Below are positions 1-7,133 of a stretch of DNA of 64,000 nucleotides, piece after piece. This DNA comes from Salinispora tropica CNB-440 (lineage in GTDB: Bacteria > Actinomycetota > Actinomycetes > Mycobacteriales > Micromonosporaceae). The translations under genes were made by a program, and so were the position numbers. The stretch is taken from assembly GCF_000016425.1 (NCBI RefSeq), contig NC_009380.1, forward strand, positions 4,902,144-4,966,143, read 5' to 3'. Below the pieces are notes generated by a model. That model had not been told where the DNA came from, did not search any database, and saw only the letters and a program-made list of their open reading frames with translations. Each line of letters opens with the position of its first letter. Position 1 is the first letter of the stretch.

Positions 1-2
1 CG

Positions 3-1700
3 ATCGCCGCGATGGGGGACAAACTGGCGGCGAAGACGCTGCTCGCCGAGGCCGACGTCCCCATGCTGCCCAGTTGGACCGAGGCCGACCAGGTCAACGG
101 TTTCCCGGTGCTGGTCAAGGCAGCCGCCGGAGGTGGTGGGCGGGGCATGCGGGTGGTCCGCGCCGCCGACGGTCTCACCGACGCCGTCGCCAGCGCCCGC
201 CGCGAGGCGGCCTCCGCGTTCGGCGACGGCACCGTCTTCATCGAGCGGTACGTCGAACGCGGCCGCCATGTCGAGGTGCAGATCCTGGGCGACCAGTTCG
301 GGACGGTGCTGGCCCTTGGCGCACGGGACTGCTCGATCCAGCGCCGCCACCAGAAGATCGTCGAGGAGGCGCCGGGCGTGCTCGCGCCCGAGGTGCGCCA
401 GCGACTCCACGAGGCGGCGGTGGCCGCCGGCCGGGCGGTCGACTACGTCGGCGCGGGCACGGTCGAGTTCCTGCTCGCCCCGGACGGTGACATCTTCTTC
501 CTGGAAATGAACACCCGCCTTCAGGTGGAGCATCCGGTGACCGAGCTGACCACCGGCCTGGACCTGGTCCGCCTGCAACTGCTCGTCGCCGAGGGCAACC
601 CGCTGTCGATCGGTACGACCCCACCGGCCACCGGGCACGCGATCGAGGTACGCCTCTGCGCCGAGGACCCCGCCCAGGGGTACCGGCCGGCGACGGGCAC
701 CCTGCACCGGTTCACGGTCCCCGGGGTGGCCACCGAGTTCGGGCCGCTGACCGGGGCGGGCCTGCGGCTGGACTCCGGCGTGACGGACGGCTCGGTGGTG
801 GGCATCCACTACGACTCGATGCTCGCGAAGGTGATCGCCTGGGCGCCCACCCGGGGCGAGGCGGCCCGCGCGCTGGCCGGCGCACTGGCCCGGGCCGAGC
901 TGCACGGTGTGGCCACCAACCGGGATCTGCTGGTACGCGTCCTGCGCAGCCCGGAGTTCGCCGCCGTTGACCTCGACACCGGCTTCCTGGACCGGCACCC
1001 CGAGGTCTTCGCGCCGCTGCTCGCCCCGGAGGAGCTTCCCGTGGCCGCGGTGGCGGCGGCGCTCGCCTCCGCCGCCGGCCGTCGGGCTGCCGCCCCGGTG
1101 CTGGCCGGGCTCCCCTCGGGCTGGCGCAACGTGCCCGCCTTCACGCAGGTCACCCGCTACGCCGAGCCGGACGGCGGGGAGCTGGAGGTGCGCTACCGCC
1201 TGGACCGCCGCGGCGCGCTCGTCGAGTGGTCGGTGGCATCGGGGGACGGCTCGTCCGCCGCCGACGACGACGCCGCGCCGGCCGGCGAGGCGCCGGCCCT
1301 CGCTCTGCGCGAGGCCCGCCCCGATCAGGTCGTCCTGGACGTCGCCGGGGTGCGGCGAACATACCGGGTACACCGGGTGGGCTCGGAGATCTTCGTGGAC
1401 GGCCCGGACGGCGCGGTGGTCCTGGCCGAGCTACCGCGCTTCCCGCTGCCCGGCGCGGAGCTGGCGGCCGGGTCACTGCTCGCGCCGCTGCCCGGCACGG
1501 TGACCCGGGTGCAGGTCGAGCTCGGCCAACGGGTCGCCGCCGGTGACCTGCTGCTGACTCTGGAAGCGATGAAGCTGGAGCACCCGGTGCTCGCCCCCAC
1601 CGACGGCGTGGTCGCCGAGCTGCCGGTACCCACCGGCGGCCAGGTCGAGACCGGCGCGGTGCTGGCCGTGGTCAACCCCGACGAGGAGGCACAACCATGA
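3..1700 (+). CDS. Acyl-CoA carboxylase alpha subunit (biotin carboxylase + biotin carrier), 5' truncated by window
   Basis: This subunit carboxylates its own biotin with ATP and bicarbonate for transfer to an acyl-CoA (acetyl-, propionyl- or methylcrotonyl-CoA). The frame is open to the window edge and begins inside the biotin carboxylase domain (AAMGDKLAAK). It continues through the ATP-grasp glycine loop (GGGGRGM) and the conserved EMNTRLQVEHPVTE segment. A C-terminal carrier domain holds the biotin motif EAMKLEH, with the biotinylated Lys near nt 1572. About 110 N-terminal residues are missing. The stop overlaps the next start (ATGA at 1697-1700), so it is translationally coupled to an acyl-CoA dehydrogenase. 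That pairing favours leucine/isovalerate-type catabolism (methylcrotonyl-CoA carboxylase), but the acyl substrate cannot be read from the sequence. Confidence 0.93.
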   Translation: MAAMGDKLAAKTLLAEADVPMLPSWTEADQVNGFPVLVKAAAGGGGRGMRVVRAADGLTDAVASARREAASAFGDGTVFIERYVERGRHVEVQILGDQFGTVLALGARDCSIQRRHQKIVEEAPGVLAPEVRQRLHEAAVAAGRAVDYVGAGTVEFLLAPDGDIFFLEMNTRLQVEHPVTELTTGLDLVRLQLLVAEGNPLSIGTTPPATGHAIEVRLCAEDPAQGYRPATGTLHRFTVPGVATEFGPLTGAGLRLDSGVTDGSVVGIHYDSMLAKVIAWAPTRGEAARALAGALARAELHGVATNRDLLVRVLRSPEFAAVDLDTGFLDRHPEVFAPLLAPEELPVAAVAAALASAAGRRAAAPVLAGLPSGWRNVPAFTQVTRYAEPDGGELEVRYRLDRRGALVEWSVASGDGSSAADDDAAPAGEAPALALREARPDQVVLDVAGVRRTYRVHRVGSEIFVDGPDGAVVLAELPRFPLPGAELAAGSLLAPLPGTVTRVQVELGQRVAAGDLLLTLEAMKLEHPVLAPTDGVVAELPVPTGGQVETGAVLAVVNPDEEAQP

Positions 1701-2860
1701 ACTTCGACCCCACCCCCGAGCAGGAGCAGCTCCGCGACGCCGTACGGGCGCTGGGCAAGCAGTACGGCCACCGGTATTTCGTGGAGAAGGCCAAGGCCGG
1801 CGAGCACACCACCGAGCTGTGGAACGAGGCCGGCGGGCTCGGCTACCTCGGCGTGAACATCCCGACCGAGTACGGCGGCGGGGGCGGTGGCATCACCGAA
1901 CTCGCCATCGTCTGCGAGGAGTTGGCCGCGGCCGGCTGTCCGCTGCTGCTGCTGGTGGTCTCCCCCGCGATCGTCGCGACAGTGATCAACCGACACGGCA
2001 CCGAGGAGCAGCGCAAGCGTTACCTGCCCGGCATCGCCGACGGTTCGCAGCGGATCGCCTTCGCGATCACCGAACCGGAGGCCGGCTCGAACTTCCACCG
2101 GCTCGGCACGGTGGCCCGCCGCGACGGCGACGACTGGGTGGTCTCCGGCCGCAAGTGCTACATCTCCGGCGTCGACCAGGCGGGGCACGTACTGGTGGTG
2201 GCGCGGACCGAGGACGCCACGACGGGCAAACTCAAGCCGGCGCTGTTCGTCGTACCGACCGACGCGGCCGGACTGACCTGGTCCAAGCTGGACATGGAGA
2301 TCCTCTCCCCGGAGAACCAGTTCCTGCTCTACCTGGACGAGGTACGGCTGCCCGGGGACGCGTTGGTCGGCGAGTCGCTGGACGCCGGCCTGCCGGCACT
2401 CTTCTCCGGGCTGAACCCGGAGCGGATCACGATCGGCGCGATGAGTGTCGGTTCCGGCCGGTACGCGCTCGAACGTGCCTCGGAGTACGCGGCGACCCGG
2501 AAGGTCTGGGGTGGGCGGTCGATCGGCTCCCACCAGGGGGTGTCGCATCCCCTGGCGCACGCGGCGGTGCAGGTGGAGCTGGCCCGGCTGATGGTCCAGA
2601 AGGCGGCGGTGCTCTACGACGCCGGGCGGGACCTGGAGGCGGGGGTCGCCGGCAACATGGCGAAATACGCCTCGGGGGACGCGGCGGCGCTGGCCGTGGA
2701 CACGGCGATCCAGGCCCACGGCGGCGCCGGCATGACCACCGAGTACGGGGTGGCGACGCTGCTCGGGGCTTCCCGGGCCGGGCGGATCGCCCCGGTCAGC
2801 CGGGAGATGATCCTGAACTTCGTGGCCCAGCACGTCCTCGGCCAGGAGAAGTCGTACTGA
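1697..2860 (+). CDS. Acyl-CoA dehydrogenase
   Basis: This 387-residue, full-length FAD-dependent dehydrogenase introduces an alpha-beta double bond into an acyl-CoA. Family hallmarks are the N-terminal helical domain (YLGVNIPTEYGG), the FAD/substrate segment FAITEPEAGSN, and the C-terminal helical domain with the IQAHGGAGMTTEYG signature. It starts inside the stop codon of the biotin carboxylase gene (4-nt overlap), so both are made from one mRNA. A strong hairpin follows directly, making this the last gene of the operon. The context suggests isovaleryl- or another branched-chain acyl-CoA substrate. The exact chain preference is not determinable here. Confidence 0.93.
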   Translation: MNFDPTPEQEQLRDAVRALGKQYGHRYFVEKAKAGEHTTELWNEAGGLGYLGVNIPTEYGGGGGGITELAIVCEELAAAGCPLLLLVVSPAIVATVINRHGTEEQRKRYLPGIADGSQRIAFAITEPEAGSNFHRLGTVARRDGDDWVVSGRKCYISGVDQAGHVLVVARTEDATTGKLKPALFVVPTDAAGLTWSKLDMEILSPENQFLLYLDEVRLPGDALVGESLDAGLPALFSGLNPERITIGAMSVGSGRYALERASEYAATRKVWGGRSIGSHQGVSHPLAHAAVQVELARLMVQKAAVLYDAGRDLEAGVAGNMAKYASGDAAALAVDTAIQAHGGAGMTTEYGVATLLGASRAGRIAPVSREMILNFVAQHVLGQEKSY

Positions 2861-2879
2861 CCTCGGGCCACCGCGCGGC

Positions 2880-2913
2880 GACCAGCACGGCACCGACACG
2901 TGCCGTGCTGGTC
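2880..2913 (+). terminator. Rho-independent-type hairpin after acyl-CoA dehydrogenase
   Basis: Perfect 14-bp arms (2880-2893 GACCAGCACGGCAC and 2900-2913) flank a 6-nt loop, 19 nt after the stop codon. No U-tract follows, as is common in actinomycetes. Confidence 0.75.
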
Positions 2914-2950
2914 AGCACCATCCGCGAACCGTCTGCCCTGTCGCCAACGG

Positions 2951-3100
2951 TCACGGTCTGAGGTCCGGGTGCCGCCGCGCGGTCCCGGACGCGGCGGACA
3001 GCCGGGCCAGCACACCTGCCGGATCGTGCACGACTCGGTGCCCGTCATCGACGACCCGGTGTGTGCCCGCGTCGACCGGTTCGGTGTCTGCCCAGCTCAT
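2951..3100 (-). CDS. Possible small protein, 49 aa, unrecognised
   Basis: An ATG-initiated frame encodes 49 residues beginning MSWADTEPVDAG and ending RRHPDLRP. About 80 percent of its codons end in G or C, similar to real genes here. There is no convincing ribosome binding site, and the frame stays open about 70 nt upstream without another start. It lies downstream of the three overlapping small genes on the same strand and could be their last member or the remnant of a longer gene. No family is recognised, so the call is tentative. Apart from this frame and the hairpin at 2880, nothing else is seen between 2861 and 3197. Confidence 0.35.
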   Translation of the reverse strand: MSWADTEPVDAGTHRVVDDGHRVVHDPAGVLARLSAASGTARRHPDLRP

Positions 3101-3197
3101 CGGCGCGACGCCGCCGAGTAGAGCGGCCGAACACGAAGGCGCACCAGTTGCCGCTGCCGTCTGGCGGCATCATCACAAGCCAACGAGGCTCCCCGCC

Positions 3198-3437
3198 TCA
3201 CTGCCGCGTTTCGGGCGACAACCGGGACCAGCCGATGAAGCGTCGGTGCAGCGCGCCAGGGGGCGTCCCGGGCAGGTCCTCGGCGGCCTGCACCAACAAG
3301 GCGCCGAGGTAGAGCGCCAACGACACCGGCATGTTCGCGTACTCCGCCCGGAGCTCCCGCTCCCGGGTAGGACAGGGCCAGAGCAGACCGCAGCCGCCGC
3401 AGCTCCAGATGCGCGGAACCGGGCCGTGGGTGGTCAC
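3198..3437 (-). CDS. Small actinomycete protein with CxxC-type centre, 79 aa
   Basis: I chose the GTG at 3437 because its GTGA overlaps the stop of the preceding gene by 4 nt. The product has a short N-terminus, then WSCGGCGLLWPC with three close cysteines, then a helical stretch (VSLALYLGALLVQAAEDLP) and a RRFIGWSR end. Small proteins of this layout recur in Micromonospora and Streptomyces beside GntR regulators and are often loosely auto-named. I know of no demonstrated function. The clustered cysteines could bind a metal or form disulfides (inference). It is the third gene of a translationally coupled run. Confidence 0.65.
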   Translation of the reverse strand: MTTHGPVPRIWSCGGCGLLWPCPTRERELRAEYANMPVSLALYLGALLVQAAEDLPGTPPGALHRRFIGWSRLSPETRQ

Positions 3438-3613
3438 CGCACCACGCCCAGGAACCGGGCGACACTCGCGCGCGCCTCCCGGCGGGTCGCCCACTCCACC
3501 TGCCAACACGGATACGGCACCAACCGCGACCACCACGCCCGACAGCCAACACACATGCCGTCGGGCCCCCGGAGATGCGCCGCGAGGATCGTCCGCTCCT
3601 GCCTGTCACCCAC
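3434..3613 (-). CDS. Very small Cys/Trp-rich protein, 59 aa
   Basis: The start is the GTG at 3613, which lies 8 nt inside the end of the upstream gene (GTGGGTGA arrangement). The 59-residue product reads ERTILAAHLRGPDGMCVGCR, then AWWSRLVPYPCWQVEWATRR, and ends FLGVVR. It has a CVGC pair and a third Cys in a Trp-rich block. This looks like a small zinc- or Fe-S-type fold, but no metal is proven. Overlaps on both sides argue that it is truly translated. It is a recurrent member of small-gene sets next to GntR regulators in actinomycetes; function unknown. Confidence 0.6.
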   Translation of the reverse strand: MGDRQERTILAAHLRGPDGMCVGCRAWWSRLVPYPCWQVEWATRREARASVARFLGVVR

Positions 3614-3851
3614 TAATCCCCTCCGCTGGCCAGTGGCCGCGATTGATCGGAATTCGGTGTCGGGCACGGCACGGAAGTTCTCCGCCGCACTGGCAGACCC
3701 GCCGCCAGCGCCGCCAACACCAGACCGGCCGATGCCGGCGCGCAAGAGTCAGCGCGACCGCCAAGACGTACTCGTCATAGGTGACTCGCCTCATCGGCGC
3801 ATCGCTCGTCTCTGAGCCATGGACTGTCGTGCCAGCCAAGATGAAAGGCAC
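3606..3851 (-). CDS. Small Arg/Trp/Cys-rich protein, 81 aa
   Basis: The GTG at 3851 is chosen because AGGAGG lies 7 nt upstream (3859-3864), the strongest ribosome binding site in this cluster. An internal ATG at 3794 has no such site. The core reads RRHRPVWCWRRWRRVCQCGG, then ELPCRARHRIPINRGHW, a basic Trp-rich segment with CQCG and a further Cys. Similar short proteins are common in Micromonospora. It heads a run of three overlapping minus-strand genes and diverges from the GntR gene 200 bp away. The basic cluster hints at nucleic-acid or membrane contact, which is inference only. Confidence 0.65.
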   Translation of the reverse strand: MPFILAGTTVHGSETSDAPMRRVTYDEYVLAVALTLARRHRPVWCWRRWRRVCQCGGELPCRARHRIPINRGHWPAEGISG

Positions 3852-4012
3852 ACAGCCACCTCCTCACTCCGCAGCTCTAGGAGGGTGGATGCCCGGCCGC
3901 ACTGGCAGCGTCAGACATCCACACCAGCGAGGACGGTTCACAGGCGCCAACCAGGGGAATCGACCTCTTCAAGCAAGCTACCACAGGTACCGTTGGGTAG
4001 TCAAGGGCTGAC

Positions 4013-4025
4013 GTAGGTGGTCTAC
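4013..4025. promoter_or_regulatory. Candidate GntR operator
   Basis: A short palindrome (GTAG-N5-CTAC) sits about 28 nt before the GntR start, between it and the divergent small-gene run. The arms are only 4 bp, so this is suggestive at best. Confidence 0.3.
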
Positions 4026-4052
4026 TCGTGTTGCCAACCGAGGGGAAACACC

Positions 4053-4268
4053 GTGCCACCGCGTTACCGCTACGAGCAGATCGCTGACGACCTCACCGAA
4101 CGCATCGAGTCCGGCGAGTTTCCGCCCGGCTCCAAGCTCCCCAGCCGGCGAGAGCTGATCGAGCGCTACGGGGTCACCGAGCCAGTGATAGACCGCGCCA
4201 TGCAGGTACTGCGAATCAAGGGGAAGACCGAAACACTGCCCGGCGTAGGCGTATTCGTCGCTGATTAG
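4053..4268 (+). CDS. Minimal GntR-family DNA-binding protein, 71 aa
   Basis: The product is essentially only the winged helix-turn-helix. Its order is YEQIADDLTERIESGEFPPG, then SKLPSRRELIERYGVTEPVI, then a wing (GKTETLPGVGVFVAD). I chose the GTG at 4053 because GAGGGG precedes it and the GntR fold begins at once; the open frame upstream carries no family sequence. The effector domain of typical GntR proteins (150 or more residues) is absent, so a partner or simple dimerisation must supply signalling. It diverges from the small Cys-rich genes and probably controls them, as in similar actinomycete loci (inference). Confidence 0.85.
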   Translation: MPPRYRYEQIADDLTERIESGEFPPGSKLPSRRELIERYGVTEPVIDRAMQVLRIKGKTETLPGVGVFVAD

Positions 4269-4407
4269 GACACAGCTCGGGTGTTACGGATTCGCGACGG
4301 GCGAAGCCGACAGCACCGCGGCCAGCCGCACCGTTGGCGGCGTCCCACGGCCGTCGCACGATCCCCCATGGTGATCCGCACATGGCTGGCAGCACGTGAT
4401 TGCCGGC

Positions 4408-4444
4408 GGGCCCGTTCCCACCACATGCCGGCAGGAACGGGCCC
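4408..4444. terminator. Bidirectional terminator hairpin
   Basis: Perfect 11-bp arms GGGCCCGTTCC (4408-4418) and their complement (4434-4444) lie between the convergent GntR and beta-helix genes. The rest of 4270-4468 shows no gene. Confidence 0.7.
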
Positions 4445-4468
4445 TCCAAGCCCAACGCAATCAGGCCG

Positions 4469-5902
4469 CTATCCGACGCAGCCGGGCACGTTGACGCAGT
4501 TGTTTGGCCGATTCTTGACGACGACGGTACCGGTGGCCGTGTTCAGGTTCACTGTTCCGCCCGAGTTGAGGATGCCCCCGCCGGTACTGATGGCGATGTT
4601 CTTGATGACCTTCGTGTTGGTGAGCGTGACCGTGGCGTCGGCGGCGATGTTGAAGATTCCGCCACCAAACGTTGCCTGATTGGCCGTGATGTGGGTGTTC
4701 CGCACATCGACTGTGGAGGCGAAGGCGATCGCGGCGTTGACGATACCTCCACCATTCAGACTGCCGACGTTGTGCGCGATTGTGCTGTCCGCGACGGTGG
4801 CCACGGTCGCAGCGTTGAGGGCTTGGAGGCTGAGGCCGCCGCCCTGAAGGGTGGCGGTGTTGTTGGTGACTGTGACGTGGCGTAGGGCCAGCATTCCCCC
4901 CTCCGCGAAGACCGCGCCGCCGTTGCTGGCTCTGTTACCGGTGATGGCGGTGTCGGTGACGGTGACGTTCGCGTTGAAGCCGCCGGCACCTCCACCAGCG
5001 TCGCCGGCGTGGTTACCGCTGATGGTGCTGCCAGTCACGACCGTGGTGCCGCCGGGGAAGCTACCGACACCTCCACCGAACCCGCCCACGACGGCGTTGG
5101 CCATGTTCGCGGTGACGGAGGACTTCTTGATGGCGAGTTGACCGGTGTTTCCGATGCCTCCAGCGGCGGTTGCCGCAGTGTTGCGGCTGACGGTGGAGTG
5201 TTTGATGGTGGTGATGCCGTTGTTGGCGATACCGCCGCTGCTTCCGCCGCCGTCGCTGCCAGCGATGTTGCGGGTGACGGTGCTGTGGTTGGTGGTCAAC
5301 GCTCCGCCGGCGTTGACCAGGATTGCTCCGCCGTCGCCGTCGGTCTGTCCACCCGTGACTGTCAGGTGGTTGAGGGTGAGGTCACCGCCGGTGCCGACGG
5401 TGACAATGCGGAACTCCTCCACACCGGCGGCGCGTTTGATGGTGGTGTGCTTGCCGCCGTTGAGGGTGATGGGGGCGGTGATAACCGGCAGGCCGGCGCC
5501 CTCGTCGATGGTGGCGGTGAGCAGGTAGGTGCACTTCTTGGCGAGGTCGAGCACGGCACCGCCGCGGGCGTTGGCCAGGGTGATCGCGGCGATGAGTTTG
5601 TCCGCGTCACAGGGGACCGGAACGCCCTTCGGCTTCGGCTCCTTCTTTCCCTTGCCCGTGCCGGACTCGCCCCCGCTACGGCGCTCGTCGGCGGAGGGCC
5701 GCTCGTCGGCAGAAGGCCGCTCGTCGGCGGAGGTGAGCGGGCGTCCGGCCGCCTCCGCGGCCGGGACGGCGACACCCGTGGTGGTGAGAGCCAGGCCGGT
5801 CACCCCGGCCAGCCCCACAGCCCACCACCGCCACCGTGATCCCCGCCGGCCCTCGTCGGGGCGGACCGGTTCGTACCCCCGGGTATGGTCCTGATGGTTC
5901 AT
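4469..5902 (-). CDS. Secreted right-handed beta-helix repeat protein
   Basis: This is a 477-residue exported protein. I chose the ATG at 5902 (MNHQDHTRGYEP, AAGGA upstream) over an open extension to 6001. A basic n-region (RRGSRWRWW) leads into a hydrophobic segment ending VPAAEAAG, a likely signal peptide. A hydrophilic linker with three tandem SADERP units and a Lys-rich stretch follows. The remaining ~370 residues are Gly/Asn/Thr-rich turns (TVTGGQTDGDGGAI, STVTRNIA, GGGI.N), typical of polymorphic outer-membrane-protein-like or pectate-lyase-like beta-helices. No catalytic motif is recognised, so a surface or adhesive role is only plausible. The gene stands alone. Confidence 0.85.
   Translation of the reverse strand: MNHQDHTRGYEPVRPDEGRRGSRWRWWAVGLAGVTGLALTTTGVAVPAAEAAGRPLTSADERPSADERPSADERRSGGESGTGKGKKEPKPKGVPVPCDADKLIAAITLANARGGAVLDLAKKCTYLLTATIDEGAGLPVITAPITLNGGKHTTIKRAAGVEEFRIVTVGTGGDLTLNHLTVTGGQTDGDGGAILVNAGGALTTNHSTVTRNIAGSDGGGSSGGIANNGITTIKHSTVSRNTAATAAGGIGNTGQLAIKKSSVTANMANAVVGGFGGGVGSFPGGTTVVTGSTISGNHAGDAGGGAGGFNANVTVTDTAITGNRASNGGAVFAEGGMLALRHVTVTNNTATLQGGGLSLQALNAATVATVADSTIAHNVGSLNGGGIVNAAIAFASTVDVRNTHITANQATFGGGIFNIAADATVTLTNTKVIKNIAISTGGGILNSGGTVNLNTATGTVVVKNRPNNCVNVPGCVG
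5683..5736 (-). repeat. Three 18-bp in-frame tandem repeats
   Basis: Three near-identical 18-bp units (5683-5700, 5701-5718, 5719-5736) encode the SADERP linker of the beta-helix protein. The unit count could vary between strains by slippage. Confidence 0.85.
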
Positions 5903-6143
5903 CGCGATCTCGGTGTCCTTCCCCGTGAACGGCGAGGAACTCCGCCACCCCGAGGGCAGACCGGGTGGTGTTCCTCGGCTACCGGAGGCGGTAGCAACCA
6001 TCCCGAGCTAAACCCGAAGTAAGCCTCACAAGGACACTAAACCGACTTAAACCCCCAAACGTGACATAGGTCTCTTAAACCTACATCCCTGGCTATCCGA
6101 CCGGCCGGAGCACGTGGTTGTCCGGACAGCGTGCCACGACCGG

Positions 6144-7133
6144 CTAGTGAGACAGTTCTCCTGCGACAGACGGTACGAGATCGGGTGCGCCCCAGCCGTC
6201 GGGAACCGACAGCCCGGCCTTCCGCCGCGCCATGATGGCGGCGCCGACCTGTGCTGCCTGGGCGCCGAAGGCGGAGCGCAGCACCGGGGGTGGAGGCCGC
6301 CAGGCGAGGGCGTCGCGCATCGCCTCGCGCACCGGGTCGAGGAAGAGCGCGCCCGCCTCGGCGAGCCCACCTCCCAACACGACGCGGGCCGGGTCGAGGG
6401 CCAGGGTGAGGGTGGCCAGGGCGGTCCCCAACGCCCGGGTCGCGTCGTCCCAGACGACGCGGGCGTCCGGATCGGTGCCCACCGCGTCGGCGATGGCTTG
6501 GCTGTCCCACTCCGACCCGCCGACGCGCCGGGCATAGCGGCGGGCCATCCCACCGGCCGAGGCGTACACCTCCAGGCATCCCCGCTGCCCGCAACTGCAC
6601 TGCTCCCCGCCCGGGTAGACCGGCATGTGGCCGACCTCGCCGGCCGCGCGGGTCGCGCCGGCCAGCGGGACGCCATCCACCACCACCGCCGCGGCGATAC
6701 CGGTGCCCAGAGGCAGCAGCAGGAAGTTGTCCAACCCGACGGCCGCGCCCGCGGTGGCCTCCGCGACGCCGGCTGCCCGCGCGTCGTGCCCGATCGCCAC
6801 GGGCAGTCCGAGGTCGCCGCTGATGAGGGCGCGCAGTGGCACGTCACGGAGGCGGAGGTTGGCGGCGTACCGCACCACTCCGTCCCGCTCGTCCACGAGG
6901 CCCGGCGTCACCACGCCGATCGCGACGGGTGTGCTGCCGAGGGAGAGCGCGTGCTCGCGCAGTTGGCGGCACAGGGACCGGATCGCCATGACCGGGTCGT
7001 CATCCGCCTGTGACGGCACGGTCAGTGAACTCAGGAAGCGGCCGCCCTCGCCGACGACGGCCGCCTTGATGGTTGTCCCGCCGACATCGACGGCGAGAAC
7101 GCAGTGGCCTGCTGGCGGGGTCACGCCGCTCAC
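6144..7133 (-). CDS. ROK-family sugar kinase
   Basis: This 329-residue cytoplasmic ROK kinase phosphorylates a hexose or amino sugar. It has the N-terminal phosphate motif DVGGTTIKAAV, the catalytic-Asp segment IGHDARAAGVAEA, the glycine loop LGTGIAAAVV, and EVGHMPV followed by the ROK zinc motif CSCGQRGCLE. The fold runs to the end without an HTH, so it is an enzyme rather than a repressor. Its start overlaps the stop of the M81 gene by 4 nt (7130-7133). It is the last gene of the ROK regulator/M81/kinase run. The sugar is unknown; the neighbourhood suggests one carried on an imported peptide-like molecule. Confidence 0.9.
   Translation of the reverse strand: MSGVTPPAGHCVLAVDVGGTTIKAAVVGEGGRFLSSLTVPSQADDDPVMAIRSLCRQLREHALSLGSTPVAIGVVTPGLVDERDGVVRYAANLRLRDVPLRALISGDLGLPVAIGHDARAAGVAEATAGAAVGLDNFLLLPLGTGIAAAVVVDGVPLAGATRAAGEVGHMPVYPGGEQCSCGQRGCLEVYASAGGMARRYARRVGGSEWDSQAIADAVGTDPDARVVWDDATRALGTALATLTLALDPARVVLGGGLAEAGALFLDPVREAMRDALAWRPPPPVLRSAFGAQAAQVGAAIMARRKAGLSVPDGWGAPDLVPSVAGELSH

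Noticed and set aside
1325..2899. Long minus-strand open frame (524 codons) opposite the carboxylase and dehydrogenase genes
   Set aside because: It is antisense to two clear genes, has no family features and is an artefact of GC-rich codon structure.
3063..3815. Plus-strand 250-codon frame over the small-gene cluster
   Set aside because: The opposite strand has overlapping genes with starts, ribosome binding sites and recognisable residue patterns; this frame has none.
4400..5839. Plus-strand frames antisense to the beta-helix gene
   Set aside because: Mirror images of the Gly/Asn-rich repeats without signal peptide or start signals.
6047..6847. Other minus-strand frames within the ROK kinase region
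   Set aside because: The ROK frame explains the DNA; the others lack any motif.
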